Of a DNA stretch of 64,000 nucleotides, positions 20,037 through 27,009 are shown piece after piece (within the stretch, counting starts at the first letter, position 1; the number at the start of each line of letters is the position of its first letter). A program made the translations under genes and the position numbers. The notes under the pieces were generated by a model. That model did no database searches. It saw only the letters and a program-made list of their open reading frames with translations, and was not told where the DNA came from. Source of the stretch: Streptomyces sp. SCSIO 75703 (lineage in GTDB: Bacteria; Actinomycetota; Actinomycetes; Streptomycetales; Streptomycetaceae); the NCBI RefSeq assembly GCF_036607905.1, contig NZ_CP144555.1, forward strand, positions 4,960,001 to 5,024,000. Direction: 5' to 3'.

Positions 20037-21295
20037 GACGCCCTGCTCGCGGGTTCGGGAGTGGGCGCGCAGGACCTCAACGCCGTGACGGTCGCCCGGA
20101 ACCAGTCGGCCTGAGCCGCCGGCGGAAGGGCGAGCGCCTTGGCCGCGGCTTGGACCCGCGTGGCGTCCATCGCGGACGACACCTGCTCCTCGCCGATGCC
20201 CGAAACGAGTAGCAGCCAGGCTCTGATTTCCGCATCGCTGCCCGTGTACCCGTCATCGTGAGCGAAGCAGTCCGGCACGTCGGGCATCGCGCTCCACGCG
20301 ATGACGCTGCGCAAAGCCGTGTCGTCCTGGTCCGGATGCGGATCGAATCGCCAGGTGGTCGGTGAGACGGCCGTGTCCCTGGAGACGAGCGCCAACGTCA
20401 GCGGACGGCCTAGTCCCACGGTCTCCAGACGCGCCAGCACATCGGTGGCGGTTCGGTGAACTCGCGGAATGTCGGCGGCGTATTCACGCGGTACGCAGAT
20501 CCGTGGACCGGACCGCGCGCAGACGGTCGCCCCCGTTCGGGGCGTCGTCGGCGCATCCGGCCCCCAGTCCGCCACCAGGAGGTAGGCCGTCAGTGACCCG
20601 GCCAGGGCGCAGCAGACCGCCGGGACGGCACGAAGGATTCTGCTGCCGGCGCCCGACACCAGCAGCATGAGGCCGGCTGCCGCGGAGGCGCCGAGCAGCA
20701 CCGGCGCGGCGAAGGCCGCCGGTGCGACGGAGTCCGTGACGGTCGACGACGTGATCTGCATGCCGGACAGGTGCCGGACCCACATGACGTTGGACGACGC
20801 CGGAACGGTCATCCACACGTACACGCCGATGAGCATCAGCGGAGCGCCGACGACCCGGGGCGTCACGCTGCCCACCCCGAACCCCAGGACCGCATAGGAC
20901 AGTGCCACCAGGGCGCCCGACGCCAACGGCGGCATCCCCGCGCTGTTGGGCGGGGTCCCCAGGGCCACGGACGCGGCCAGCAGGCCGACGGCAAGGGCCG
21001 CGACGGCGAGAGCCAGTACGGGGACCATGGCGTCGGCGGCGATCCGCAGCCGCCCTCGTACCGGGGCCAGCCCCCACACCTGGGATCGCCGCAGCCGTCC
21101 GGCCTCCCACGCCGCGCATGCCGAGCACACGGCGGCTACCGCGAACACCGGGAACGCCGCCGCCTCGGCGACCGCGGTACCGAACCCCCGCTCGGCGAAG
21201 CGCGCCCATTCGATGACCAGGAACCAGGTGGCCGGGAGCAGGAACAAGGCCGCCCACTTGACGGAGGAGGCCCGGAGGGCGGTCAGGAATCGCAC
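20033..21295 (-). CDS. ABC transporter permease with Cys-rich extracytoplasmic C-terminal domain
   Basis: Protein of 420 residues. About seven hydrophobic segments fill residues 1-245. The last 170 residues are soluble and hold four cysteines (VCARSGPRICVP, PDCFAHDD, RSCAPTP), suggesting two disulfides and an outward-facing domain. The proposed GTG start lies 13 bases inside the end of the ATPase gene, which argues for coupling with it; a GGAGAG sequence stands about 12 bases upstream. An exporter or immunity permease is likely. The substrate is unknown and I do not recognise the C-terminal domain. Confidence 0.75.
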   Translation of the reverse strand: MRFLTALRASSVKWAALFLLPATWFLVIEWARFAERGFGTAVAEAAAFPVFAVAAVCSACAAWEAGRLRRSQVWGLAPVRGRLRIAADAMVPVLALAVAALAVGLLAASVALGTPPNSAGMPPLASGALVALSYAVLGFGVGSVTPRVVGAPLMLIGVYVWMTVPASSNVMWVRHLSGMQITSSTVTDSVAPAAFAAPVLLGASAAAGLMLLVSGAGSRILRAVPAVCCALAGSLTAYLLVADWGPDAPTTPRTGATVCARSGPRICVPREYAADIPRVHRTATDVLARLETVGLGRPLTLALVSRDTAVSPTTWRFDPHPDQDDTALRSVIAWSAMPDVPDCFAHDDGYTGSDAEIRAWLLLVSGIGEEQVSSAMDATRVQAAAKALALPPAAQADWFRATVTALRSCAPTPEPASRAS

Positions 21296-22038
21296 AGCGA
21301 CCCACTCTCCGTCAGCGCGTGGTAGGCAGCCTCGGCGAGGCGGCCGGGCGGGGTGCCGGGCGGGGCCATGGCAAGGAATTCCGGGATGGCACCGTGGAAC
21401 TCGACCTCGCCGTCCAGCAGGACCACAACCGAGTCGTAGGCGGATTCGAGATCGGCTACGTCGTGTGTGGACAGCACCACGTCGACGTGGCCCCGCAGTT
21501 GCTCCAGGACATCGTGAAAGACTCTGCGCTGGCGCGGGTCCATGCCCGCCGTTGGCTCGTCCAGCAGGAGAACCTCCGCATCGTGCACGAGCGATTGAGC
21601 CACACCCACCCGGCGGAGTTGCCCACCGGACAGTTCGGACACCTTCCGGTCCACGTGTTTTCCCAGCTCCACGCGGGTGAGGGCGCTTTCGGCCTTCTCC
21701 CATGCGGCTGCTTTGGAAAGCCCCTTGAGCCAGCCGACGTAGGCGACCTGCTCACGCGCCGTCAGTCCCGCGACGCATTCGATGTTCTGGGGCATCCACG
21801 CGATTCTGCGCCGGTATTCCCTCAGGGCCCGGCGGGAACCGGTCTCAAGTCCCGCGTAGCCGACTGTTCCCGAGGTCGGTGACAGCGCGGACGCGGCAAG
21901 TTTCAGTAATGTGCTCTTCCCGGCTCCGTTCGGCCCGAGGAAAACCGTGTTCCCCGTCGGGAAGGTGAAGTCGAGCGAAGAGACAACGGGAACCCCCCGG
22001 CGATAGCCGAAGGAACAGTCCACATAGGAGATGGGCAT
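21283..22038 (-). CDS. ABC exporter ATPase of the accessory cassette
   Basis: ATPase of 251 residues. Walker A GPNGAGKSTLL, an IAWMPQNIECV Q-loop, signature ELSGGQLRRVGVAQ, Walker B VLLLDEPTAGMD and LSTHDVADLES are complete. It resembles bacitracin/lantibiotic-type export ATPases. AAGGA lies 6 bases before the chosen ATG (MPISYVD); a longer start at 22068 has no ribosome site. It is the first ABC gene of the cassette, 61 bases behind the secreted-protein gene on the same strand, and overlaps the permease gene behind it. Confidence 0.88.
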   Translation of the reverse strand: MPISYVDCSFGYRRGVPVVSSLDFTFPTGNTVFLGPNGAGKSTLLKLAASALSPTSGTVGYAGLETGSRRALREYRRRIAWMPQNIECVAGLTAREQVAYVGWLKGLSKAAAWEKAESALTRVELGKHVDRKVSELSGGQLRRVGVAQSLVHDAEVLLLDEPTAGMDPRQRRVFHDVLEQLRGHVDVVLSTHDVADLESAYDSVVVLLDGEVEFHGAIPEFLAMAPPGTPPGRLAEAAYHALTESGSLCDS

Positions 22039-22099
22039 CGGAGTCCTTCTGCGAGGATGGGTGACCACCCTAGCGGAGGGCGGTCACCCAACTACTCAC

Positions 22100-22561
22100 T
22101 CAGTACCAAACACCGACGGTCCTGACGCTCATCCAGTGTCCGGAGCTGCTTCCGTTGATCTTCATCAGGGCGAAGCGGTACTCGGCGGCCTGCTTGCGGC
22201 CCCAGTTACCGGTGGACGTCCCGCCGTTGGCGCAGGCGGTGAAGGTCTTCTGACCCTCGTTCACATCCGAAATCACCGGACGGTAGCGCGTGAGCTGGAC
22301 TGTCACGCTCTTGAAGGCAGGACCTGACGTCGTCGTGCATCCCGTGAACTTGATGACGGTGTCGCTGCTGTCCTGGTTCCTGTCGTCCCACCAGCGCGAA
22401 TTGAAGCCAGTGGCAGCTCCGCTTATCGAGCTGGAGAAGTTCCCTTCCGCGAAGGCTGATGGTGCGATCGCGAGGGAAAGTGCTGCAGAACCACCCAGTA
22501 CCGTTGCGAGGCGGCGCATCCTGCGTCCGGAAACAGTAGACGTGTGAGTGGGCGTACCCAT
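22100..22561 (-). CDS. Small secreted protein upstream of the ABC cassette
   Basis: Protein of 153 residues. A twin-Arg-less Sec signal (RRMRRLATVLGGSAALSLAIAP, shown in part) is predicted to be cut after AFA, leaving about 115 residues that start EGNFSSSISG. Only two cysteines are present (FTGCTTT and FTACANGG), giving one likely disulfide. The mature part is rich in Ser, Thr, Gly, Asn and Trp and ends in WMSVRTVGVWY. The chosen ATG has GGAAGG about 9 bases upstream; an ATG three codons earlier touches that same sequence. No family is recognised. Its place before an ABC exporter makes it a candidate substrate, effector or partner of that transporter, but a Sec signal means it need not use it. 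Confidence 0.72.
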   Translation of the reverse strand: MGTPTHTSTVSGRRMRRLATVLGGSAALSLAIAPSAFAEGNFSSSISGAATGFNSRWWDDRNQDSSDTVIKFTGCTTTSGPAFKSVTVQLTRYRPVISDVNEGQKTFTACANGGTSTGNWGRKQAAEYRFALMKINGSSSGHWMSVRTVGVWY

Positions 22562-23256
22562 CTTTCTCATCCTTCCCAGTTGCGGGTGACGGTGTGGACG
22601 GTAATCCGATGGGAGTCGCCAGGAAGGGGAAAATGGGCATGCAGAAAAGTGAGTGCTGCATGCAGAAAGAAGCCCCCCGGAAATAAAAATACGCTCGCTT
22701 CTCCACCCCCCCAGCGACCGAGCGCATGCAGCACCTTAGTCGATTGTCCGTTCGATGAGCAATGGGATTTAAGAACAGCGCACAGGTTCATTTCACTTGG
22801 TTTGGGGTGCTGCTCAATTTTCGCTGCTTTTCCGTGCGAAAAGGGCATCTTGCGTGTTCTGTCGGCGAGAGGGTCGCCCACGTTCTCAGCCACCGACGCC
22901 TTGCCGGCATCGACCGTGCCGTTGACCAGGAGAGAGAGCCGGGTTCCAGGGAGCCGACTGCCTGGGTGCACGAGAACCCACGGCCCGGCGCGGTGGGGAG
23001 CCCGTCGGCCTTCCGGCCGCCTGCCGAGCGCCGCGTGAAGGAGTCTTCGCCGGTCCCGGGCGCCCTGCCGGGCTGCGCGGGGACGGACGTCCGGTGACGC
23101 GGCGGGTGCCGTTCACCGGGCGGCCGGGAGGAGGGCGCCGATCCGGCGCCGGCGGCCCGGAGGCGGGTCCGGGAGGGTGAGGCGCCACGGGGCCGGCGCT
23201 CCGCGGACGTCGGCCCCGGCCGCCGGACCGGCGGGGAACCCGTCCCGGACTCGCGC
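22562..23256. other. AT-richer gene-free stretch next to the accessory cassette
   Basis: About 695 bases without a convincing gene on either strand. The part from 22620 to 22900 is clearly less GC-rich than the rest of the window, with runs such as GGAAATAAAAATACG and TGGGATTTAAGAACAG. It should hold the promoter of the secreted-protein gene and the junction of the accessory segment with the core genes beginning at glnA2. Confidence 0.55.
22637..22668. repeat. Direct repeat GCATGCAGAAA, 21-bp period
   Basis: GCATGCAGAAA occurs at 22637-22647 and 22658-22668, and the related GCATGCAGCA lies near 22724. The repeats are upstream of the small secreted-protein gene and contain the palindrome GCATGC. 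A helical-phase spacing of two turns suggests a regulator site. Confidence 0.45.
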
Positions 23257-24618
23257 CTACAACACCGGCAGGTTCTTGCGGAGTTCGAAGGCCGTGACCT
23301 GGGAGCGGTACTCCTCCCATTCCTGGCGCTTGTTGCGGAGGAAGAAGTCGAAGACGTGCTCGCCGAGGGTCTCGGCGACCAGGTCGCTGCGTTCCATCAG
23401 GGCGAGGGCCTCGCCCAGGTTCTGCGGCAGCGGCTCGATGCCCAGCGCGCGGCGTTCCGCGTCGGAGAGGGCCCACACGTCGTCCTCGGCGCCCGGCGGG
23501 AGTTCGTAGCCCTCCTCGACGCCCTTCAGACCGGCCGCCAGCAGCACCGCGTAGGTCAGGTACGGGTTGGCGCCGGAGTCGATGGAACGGACCTCGACCC
23601 GCGCGGAGCCGGTCTTGCCGGGCTTGTACATCGGCACCCGGACCAGCGCCGAGCGGTTGTTGTGGCCCCAGCAGATGTACGAGGGGGCCTCGCCGCCCGC
23701 GCCGGCGGTGCGCTCGGAGCCGCCCCAGATGCGCTTGTAGGAGTTGACCCACTGGTTGGTGACCGCCGAGGTCTCCGCCGCGTGCCGCAGCAGGCCCGCG
23801 ATGAAGGAACGGCCGATCTTGGAGAGCTGGTACTCCGCGCCGGACTCGTAGAAGGCGTTGCGGTCGCCCTCGAAGAGCGACAGGTGCGAGTGCATGCCCG
23901 AGCCGGGGTGCTCCGAGAAGGGCTTCGGCATGAACGTGGCCTGCAGGCCCTGCTCCAGCGCGACCTGCTTCATGATCAGGCGGAAGGTCATGATGTTGTC
24001 GGCCGTGGAGAGCGCGTCCGCGTACCGCAGGTCGATCTCCTGCTGGCCCGGGGCGCCCTCGTGGTGGGAGAACTCCACCGAGATCCCCATCGACTCCAGC
24101 ATGGTGATGGCCTTGCGGCGGAAGTCCATGCCGATGTTCTGCGGGGTGTGGTCGAAGTACCCGGAGTTGTCGGCGGGCGTCGGCACCGTGCCGTCCACCG
24201 GCTTGTCCTTCAGCAGGAAGAACTCGATCTCCGGGTGCGTGTAGAAGGTGAAGCCCAGGTCGGAGGTGCGGGCCAGCGCGCGCTTGAGGACGTAGCGCGG
24301 GTCGGCGAAGGACGGCGAGCCGTCCGGCATGAGGATGTCGCAGAACATCCGGGCCGTGCCGGGGGCCTCCGCCCGCCAGGGCAGCACCTGGAACGTCGAC
24401 GGGTCCGGCTTGGCGATCATGTCGGACTCGTAGACCCGGGCGAAGCCCTCGATGGCGGAGCCGTCGAAGCCGATGCCCTCGTCGAACGCCTGCTCCAGCT
24501 CGGCCGGGGCCACGGCCACCGACTTGAGGAAGCCCAGCACGTCCGTGAACCACAGGCGCACGAACCGGATGTCGCGCTCCTCCAGCGTCCGGATCACGAA
24601 CTCCTGTTGCTTGTCCAT
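23257..24618 (-). CDS. glnA2: Glutamine synthetase-like enzyme, GlnA2 type
   Basis: Class I glutamine synthetase fold of 453 residues. Visible elements: beta-Grasp N-terminus with VRLWFTDVLGFLKSV, the latch loop GFDGSAIEGFARVYESDM, metal-site HPEIEFFLL, HHEGAPGQQEIDL, GSGMHSHLSL, and the ATP/phosphate arginines in NNRSALVRVP and ARVEVRSIDSGANPYL. The adenylylation loop differs from true GlnA (EEGYELPPGAEDD). In S. coelicolor the GlnA2-type protein was reported to act as a gamma-glutamylpolyamine synthetase rather than a glutamine synthetase, so the name is kept neutral. The ATG of MDKQQEF is preferred; MGKRK five codons upstream has a purine run directly abutting it. Confidence 0.92.
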   Translation of the reverse strand: MDKQQEFVIRTLEERDIRFVRLWFTDVLGFLKSVAVAPAELEQAFDEGIGFDGSAIEGFARVYESDMIAKPDPSTFQVLPWRAEAPGTARMFCDILMPDGSPSFADPRYVLKRALARTSDLGFTFYTHPEIEFFLLKDKPVDGTVPTPADNSGYFDHTPQNIGMDFRRKAITMLESMGISVEFSHHEGAPGQQEIDLRYADALSTADNIMTFRLIMKQVALEQGLQATFMPKPFSEHPGSGMHSHLSLFEGDRNAFYESGAEYQLSKIGRSFIAGLLRHAAETSAVTNQWVNSYKRIWGGSERTAGAGGEAPSYICWGHNNRSALVRVPMYKPGKTGSARVEVRSIDSGANPYLTYAVLLAAGLKGVEEGYELPPGAEDDVWALSDAERRALGIEPLPQNLGEALALMERSDLVAETLGEHVFDFFLRNKRQEWEEYRSQVTAFELRKNLPVL

Positions 24619-24645
24619 CTTCCGCTTCCCCATCCTCGCTGGTCA

Positions 24646-24678
24646 GACCGCCTGTCTCCGGTACGGCGGGAGGCGGTC
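24646..24678. other. Inverted repeat in the glnA2-nadE intergenic region
   Basis: GACCGCCT at 24646-24653 and AGGCGGTC at 24671-24678 are perfect inverted arms 17 bases apart, 28 bases upstream of glnA2. It may be an operator or a leader hairpin. The rest of the 389-base gap (24619-25007) holds no gene that I can support; no GlnR-type box array is apparent in it. Confidence 0.35.
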
Positions 24679-24995
24679 GGGCACCCGAGCATCACACCAC
24701 AGCGGTGTTGCCGTCGCGTTGCGGACCTCGGCCGGCCGCGCGGCCCCGGACCGGGCGCCGGCGATGACCGCGTGCCGCACGGGCGGACGGCTCCGGGGAG
24801 CCGTCCGGGTGGGTCCCGTCCGGGCGCGCCCCTTCGGTGCACCGCTCTCACCGCAGGGTAGAGGCCACCGGTTCGGTCGGGCCATTCCTGCGGCGCCGCC
24901 CCGTACGGCGCACCGCCCGGTGGACCCGCCGCGCCGCCCCGCCGCGCCGTGCCTTCGGGCCCCGCCGCGTCAGCCCATCGTGTCGGAGTGACGAT

Positions 24996-25008
24996 TACAC
25001 TGGGCGCG
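24996..25008 (+). promoter_or_regulatory. -10 element of nadE, possibly leaderless
   Basis: TACACT at 24996-25001 stands 6 bases before the GTG start of nadE, with no ribosome-binding site between. Transcription would begin at or next to the start codon, giving a leaderless mRNA. No good -35 box is seen. Confidence 0.5.
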
Positions 25009-26762
25009 TGCCCCAACTACGACTCGCCCTGAACCAGATCGACGCCCGCGTCGGCGACCTCGCCGGGAACGCGGAGTCGGTCGTCCGCTGGACCCGCCGC
25101 GCCGCCGAGCGGGGAGCGCACCTCGTGGCGTTCCCGGAGATGGTGCTGACCGGGTACCCCGTCGAGGACCTCGCCCTGCGGTCGTCCTTCGTGGACGCCT
25201 CCCGCGCCGCCCTGCGCGCCCTCGCCGCACGCCTCGCCGACGAGGGCCTCGGCGAGCTGCCGGTGCTCGTCGGCTACCTCGACCGCGCCCCGCACGACCG
25301 GCCGGCGTACGGCCGCCCGGCCGGCGCCCCGCGCAACGCGGCGGCCGTGCTGCACCGCGGGGAGGCGGTCCTCTCCTTCGCCAAGCACCACCTGCCGAAC
25401 TACGGCGTCTTCGACGAGTACCGCTACTTCGTCCCCGGCGACACCCTGCCGGTGCTGCGGGTGCACGGGGTCGACGTCGCCCTCGCCATCTGCGAGGACC
25501 TGTGGCAGGACGGCGGCCGGGTGCCCGCCACGCGCTCGGCGCGGGCCGGGCTGCTGCTCTCCGTCAACGCCTCCCCGTACGAGCGGGAGAAGGACGACAC
25601 CCGGCTGGAGCTGGTGCGCAAGCGTGCCCAGGAGGCCGGGTGCACCACCGCCTACCTGGCCCTGACCGGCGGCCAGGACGAGCTGGTCTTCGACGGCGAC
25701 TCCATCGTCGTCGACCGGGACGGCGCCGTGCTGGCGCGGGCCGCGCAGTTCGCCGAGGAGTGCCTGGTGGTCGACCTCGACCTGCCGGCCGCCGACCCGG
25801 ACGCCCCCGGCGGGGTGGTGGACGACGGGCTGCGCATCGACCGCGTCGTGCTCTCCGGCGGTCCGCTGCCCGCCCACGCGCCCGAGCCCGCCGGCGGGCA
25901 GGGGCCGCGCCTCGACGACGACGCCGAGGTCTACGCGGCGCTCGTCACCGGCCTGCGCGCCTACGCCGCGAAGAACGGCTTCCGTTCGGTGCTCGTCGGC
26001 CTCTCCGGCGGCATCGACTCGGCGCTGGTCGCCGCGATCGCCTGCGACGCGCTGGGCGCGGAGAACGTGTACGGCGTGTCGATGCCGTCCAAGTACTCCT
26101 CCCAGCACTCCAGGGACGACGCGGCCGAGCTGGCCCGCCGCACCGGCCTGCACTACCGCACCGTGTCCATCGAGCCGATGTTCGACGCGTTCATGGGGGC
26201 GCTGGGGCTGACCGGCCTCGCCGAGGAGAACCTCCAGTCACGGCTGCGCGGGACGACGCTGATGGCGATCTCCAACCAGGAGGGCCACATCGTCCTCGCC
26301 CCGGGCAACAAGTCCGAGCTGGCGGTGGGCTACTCCACCCTCTACGGCGACTCGGTGGGCGCCTTCGGCCCCATCAAGGACGTCTACAAGACGTGGGTCT
26401 TCCGCCTCGCCGAGTGGCGCAACCGCTCGGCGGCCGCGCGCGGCGAGACCCCGCCGATCCCCGAGAACTCGATCACCAAGCCGCCCAGCGCCGAGCTGCG
26501 GCCCGGCCAGGTGGACACCGACTCGCTGCCGGACTACCCGGTGCTCGACGCGATCCTGGAGCTGTACGTGGACCGGGACCGGGGCGCCGACGAGATCGTC
26601 GCCGCCGGGTACGACGCGGAGCTGGTGACGAAGACGCTGCGGATGGTCGACACCGCGGAGTACAAGCGCCGCCAGTACCCGCCGGGCACCAAGATCTCGC
26701 CCAAGGGCTTCGGCAAGGACCGCCGTCTGCCCATCACCAACCGCTGGCGGGAGTCCGGCTGA
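25008..26762 (+). CDS. nadE: Glutamine-dependent NAD+ synthetase
   Basis: Cytosolic bifunctional enzyme of 584 residues making NAD from deamido-NAD with ammonia from glutamine. The N-terminal nitrilase-type glutaminase domain has the catalytic triad Glu in FPEMVLTGYP, Lys in FAKHHLPNYGVFDE and Cys in ALAICEDLW. The C-terminal synthetase domain begins near residue 300 with the P-loop VGLSGGIDSALVAAI and continues through MPSKYSSQHS, GNKSELAVGYSTLYGD and SPKGFGKDRRLPITNRWR. GTG is chosen as start, as the conserved PQLRLALNQIDARVGDLAGN follows at once. The open frame upstream has no support. Confidence 0.95.
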   Translation: MPQLRLALNQIDARVGDLAGNAESVVRWTRRAAERGAHLVAFPEMVLTGYPVEDLALRSSFVDASRAALRALAARLADEGLGELPVLVGYLDRAPHDRPAYGRPAGAPRNAAAVLHRGEAVLSFAKHHLPNYGVFDEYRYFVPGDTLPVLRVHGVDVALAICEDLWQDGGRVPATRSARAGLLLSVNASPYEREKDDTRLELVRKRAQEAGCTTAYLALTGGQDELVFDGDSIVVDRDGAVLARAAQFAEECLVVDLDLPAADPDAPGGVVDDGLRIDRVVLSGGPLPAHAPEPAGGQGPRLDDDAEVYAALVTGLRAYAAKNGFRSVLVGLSGGIDSALVAAIACDALGAENVYGVSMPSKYSSQHSRDDAAELARRTGLHYRTVSIEPMFDAFMGALGLTGLAEENLQSRLRGTTLMAISNQEGHIVLAPGNKSELAVGYSTLYGDSVGAFGPIKDVYKTWVFRLAEWRNRSAAARGETPPIPENSITKPPSAELRPGQVDTDSLPDYPVLDAILELYVDRDRGADEIVAAGYDAELVTKTLRMVDTAEYKRRQYPPGTKISPKGFGKDRRLPITNRWRESG

Positions 26763-26789
26763 GCCACGCCGGCGCCGGCGGCCCGCGCC

Positions 26790-26913
26790 CCGGCCCCGAC
26801 GCGGGCCCCGGGCCCCCCGCCCGGACGCGAGCCCCGCGCACCCGGCCAGGACGCCCGCACACTCCGGCCCCGACGTGGGGCGCCCCCGCGCCCGGCCCCG
26901 ACGCGGGCCCCGG
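26790..26913. repeat. Degenerate GC-rich repeats between nadE and glnE
   Basis: An exact 22-base unit beginning CCGGCCCCGACGCGG occurs at 26790-26811 and again at 26892-26913. Between them are diverged copies of the same C/G-rich unit with CCGACG or CGGACGCGAGCCCCG cores. The array lies in the nadE-glnE spacer and has no coding meaning. Each unit is partly self-complementary. Confidence 0.6.
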
Positions 26914-27009
26914 CCCCGTCGTCGCCCGGGTGCGGGCCGCCGAGGCCGCTAGGCTCGGGAACGTATCGCGTGGGCCGGCCGGGGGCCGGTGGGTGACAGG
27001 GAGGCCCAG

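Noticed and set aside
22567..22971. Possible minus-strand gene upstream of the small secreted protein
   Set aside because: It has no ribosome-binding site, no recognisable domain and a composition like translated noncoding DNA. It was treated as intergenic.
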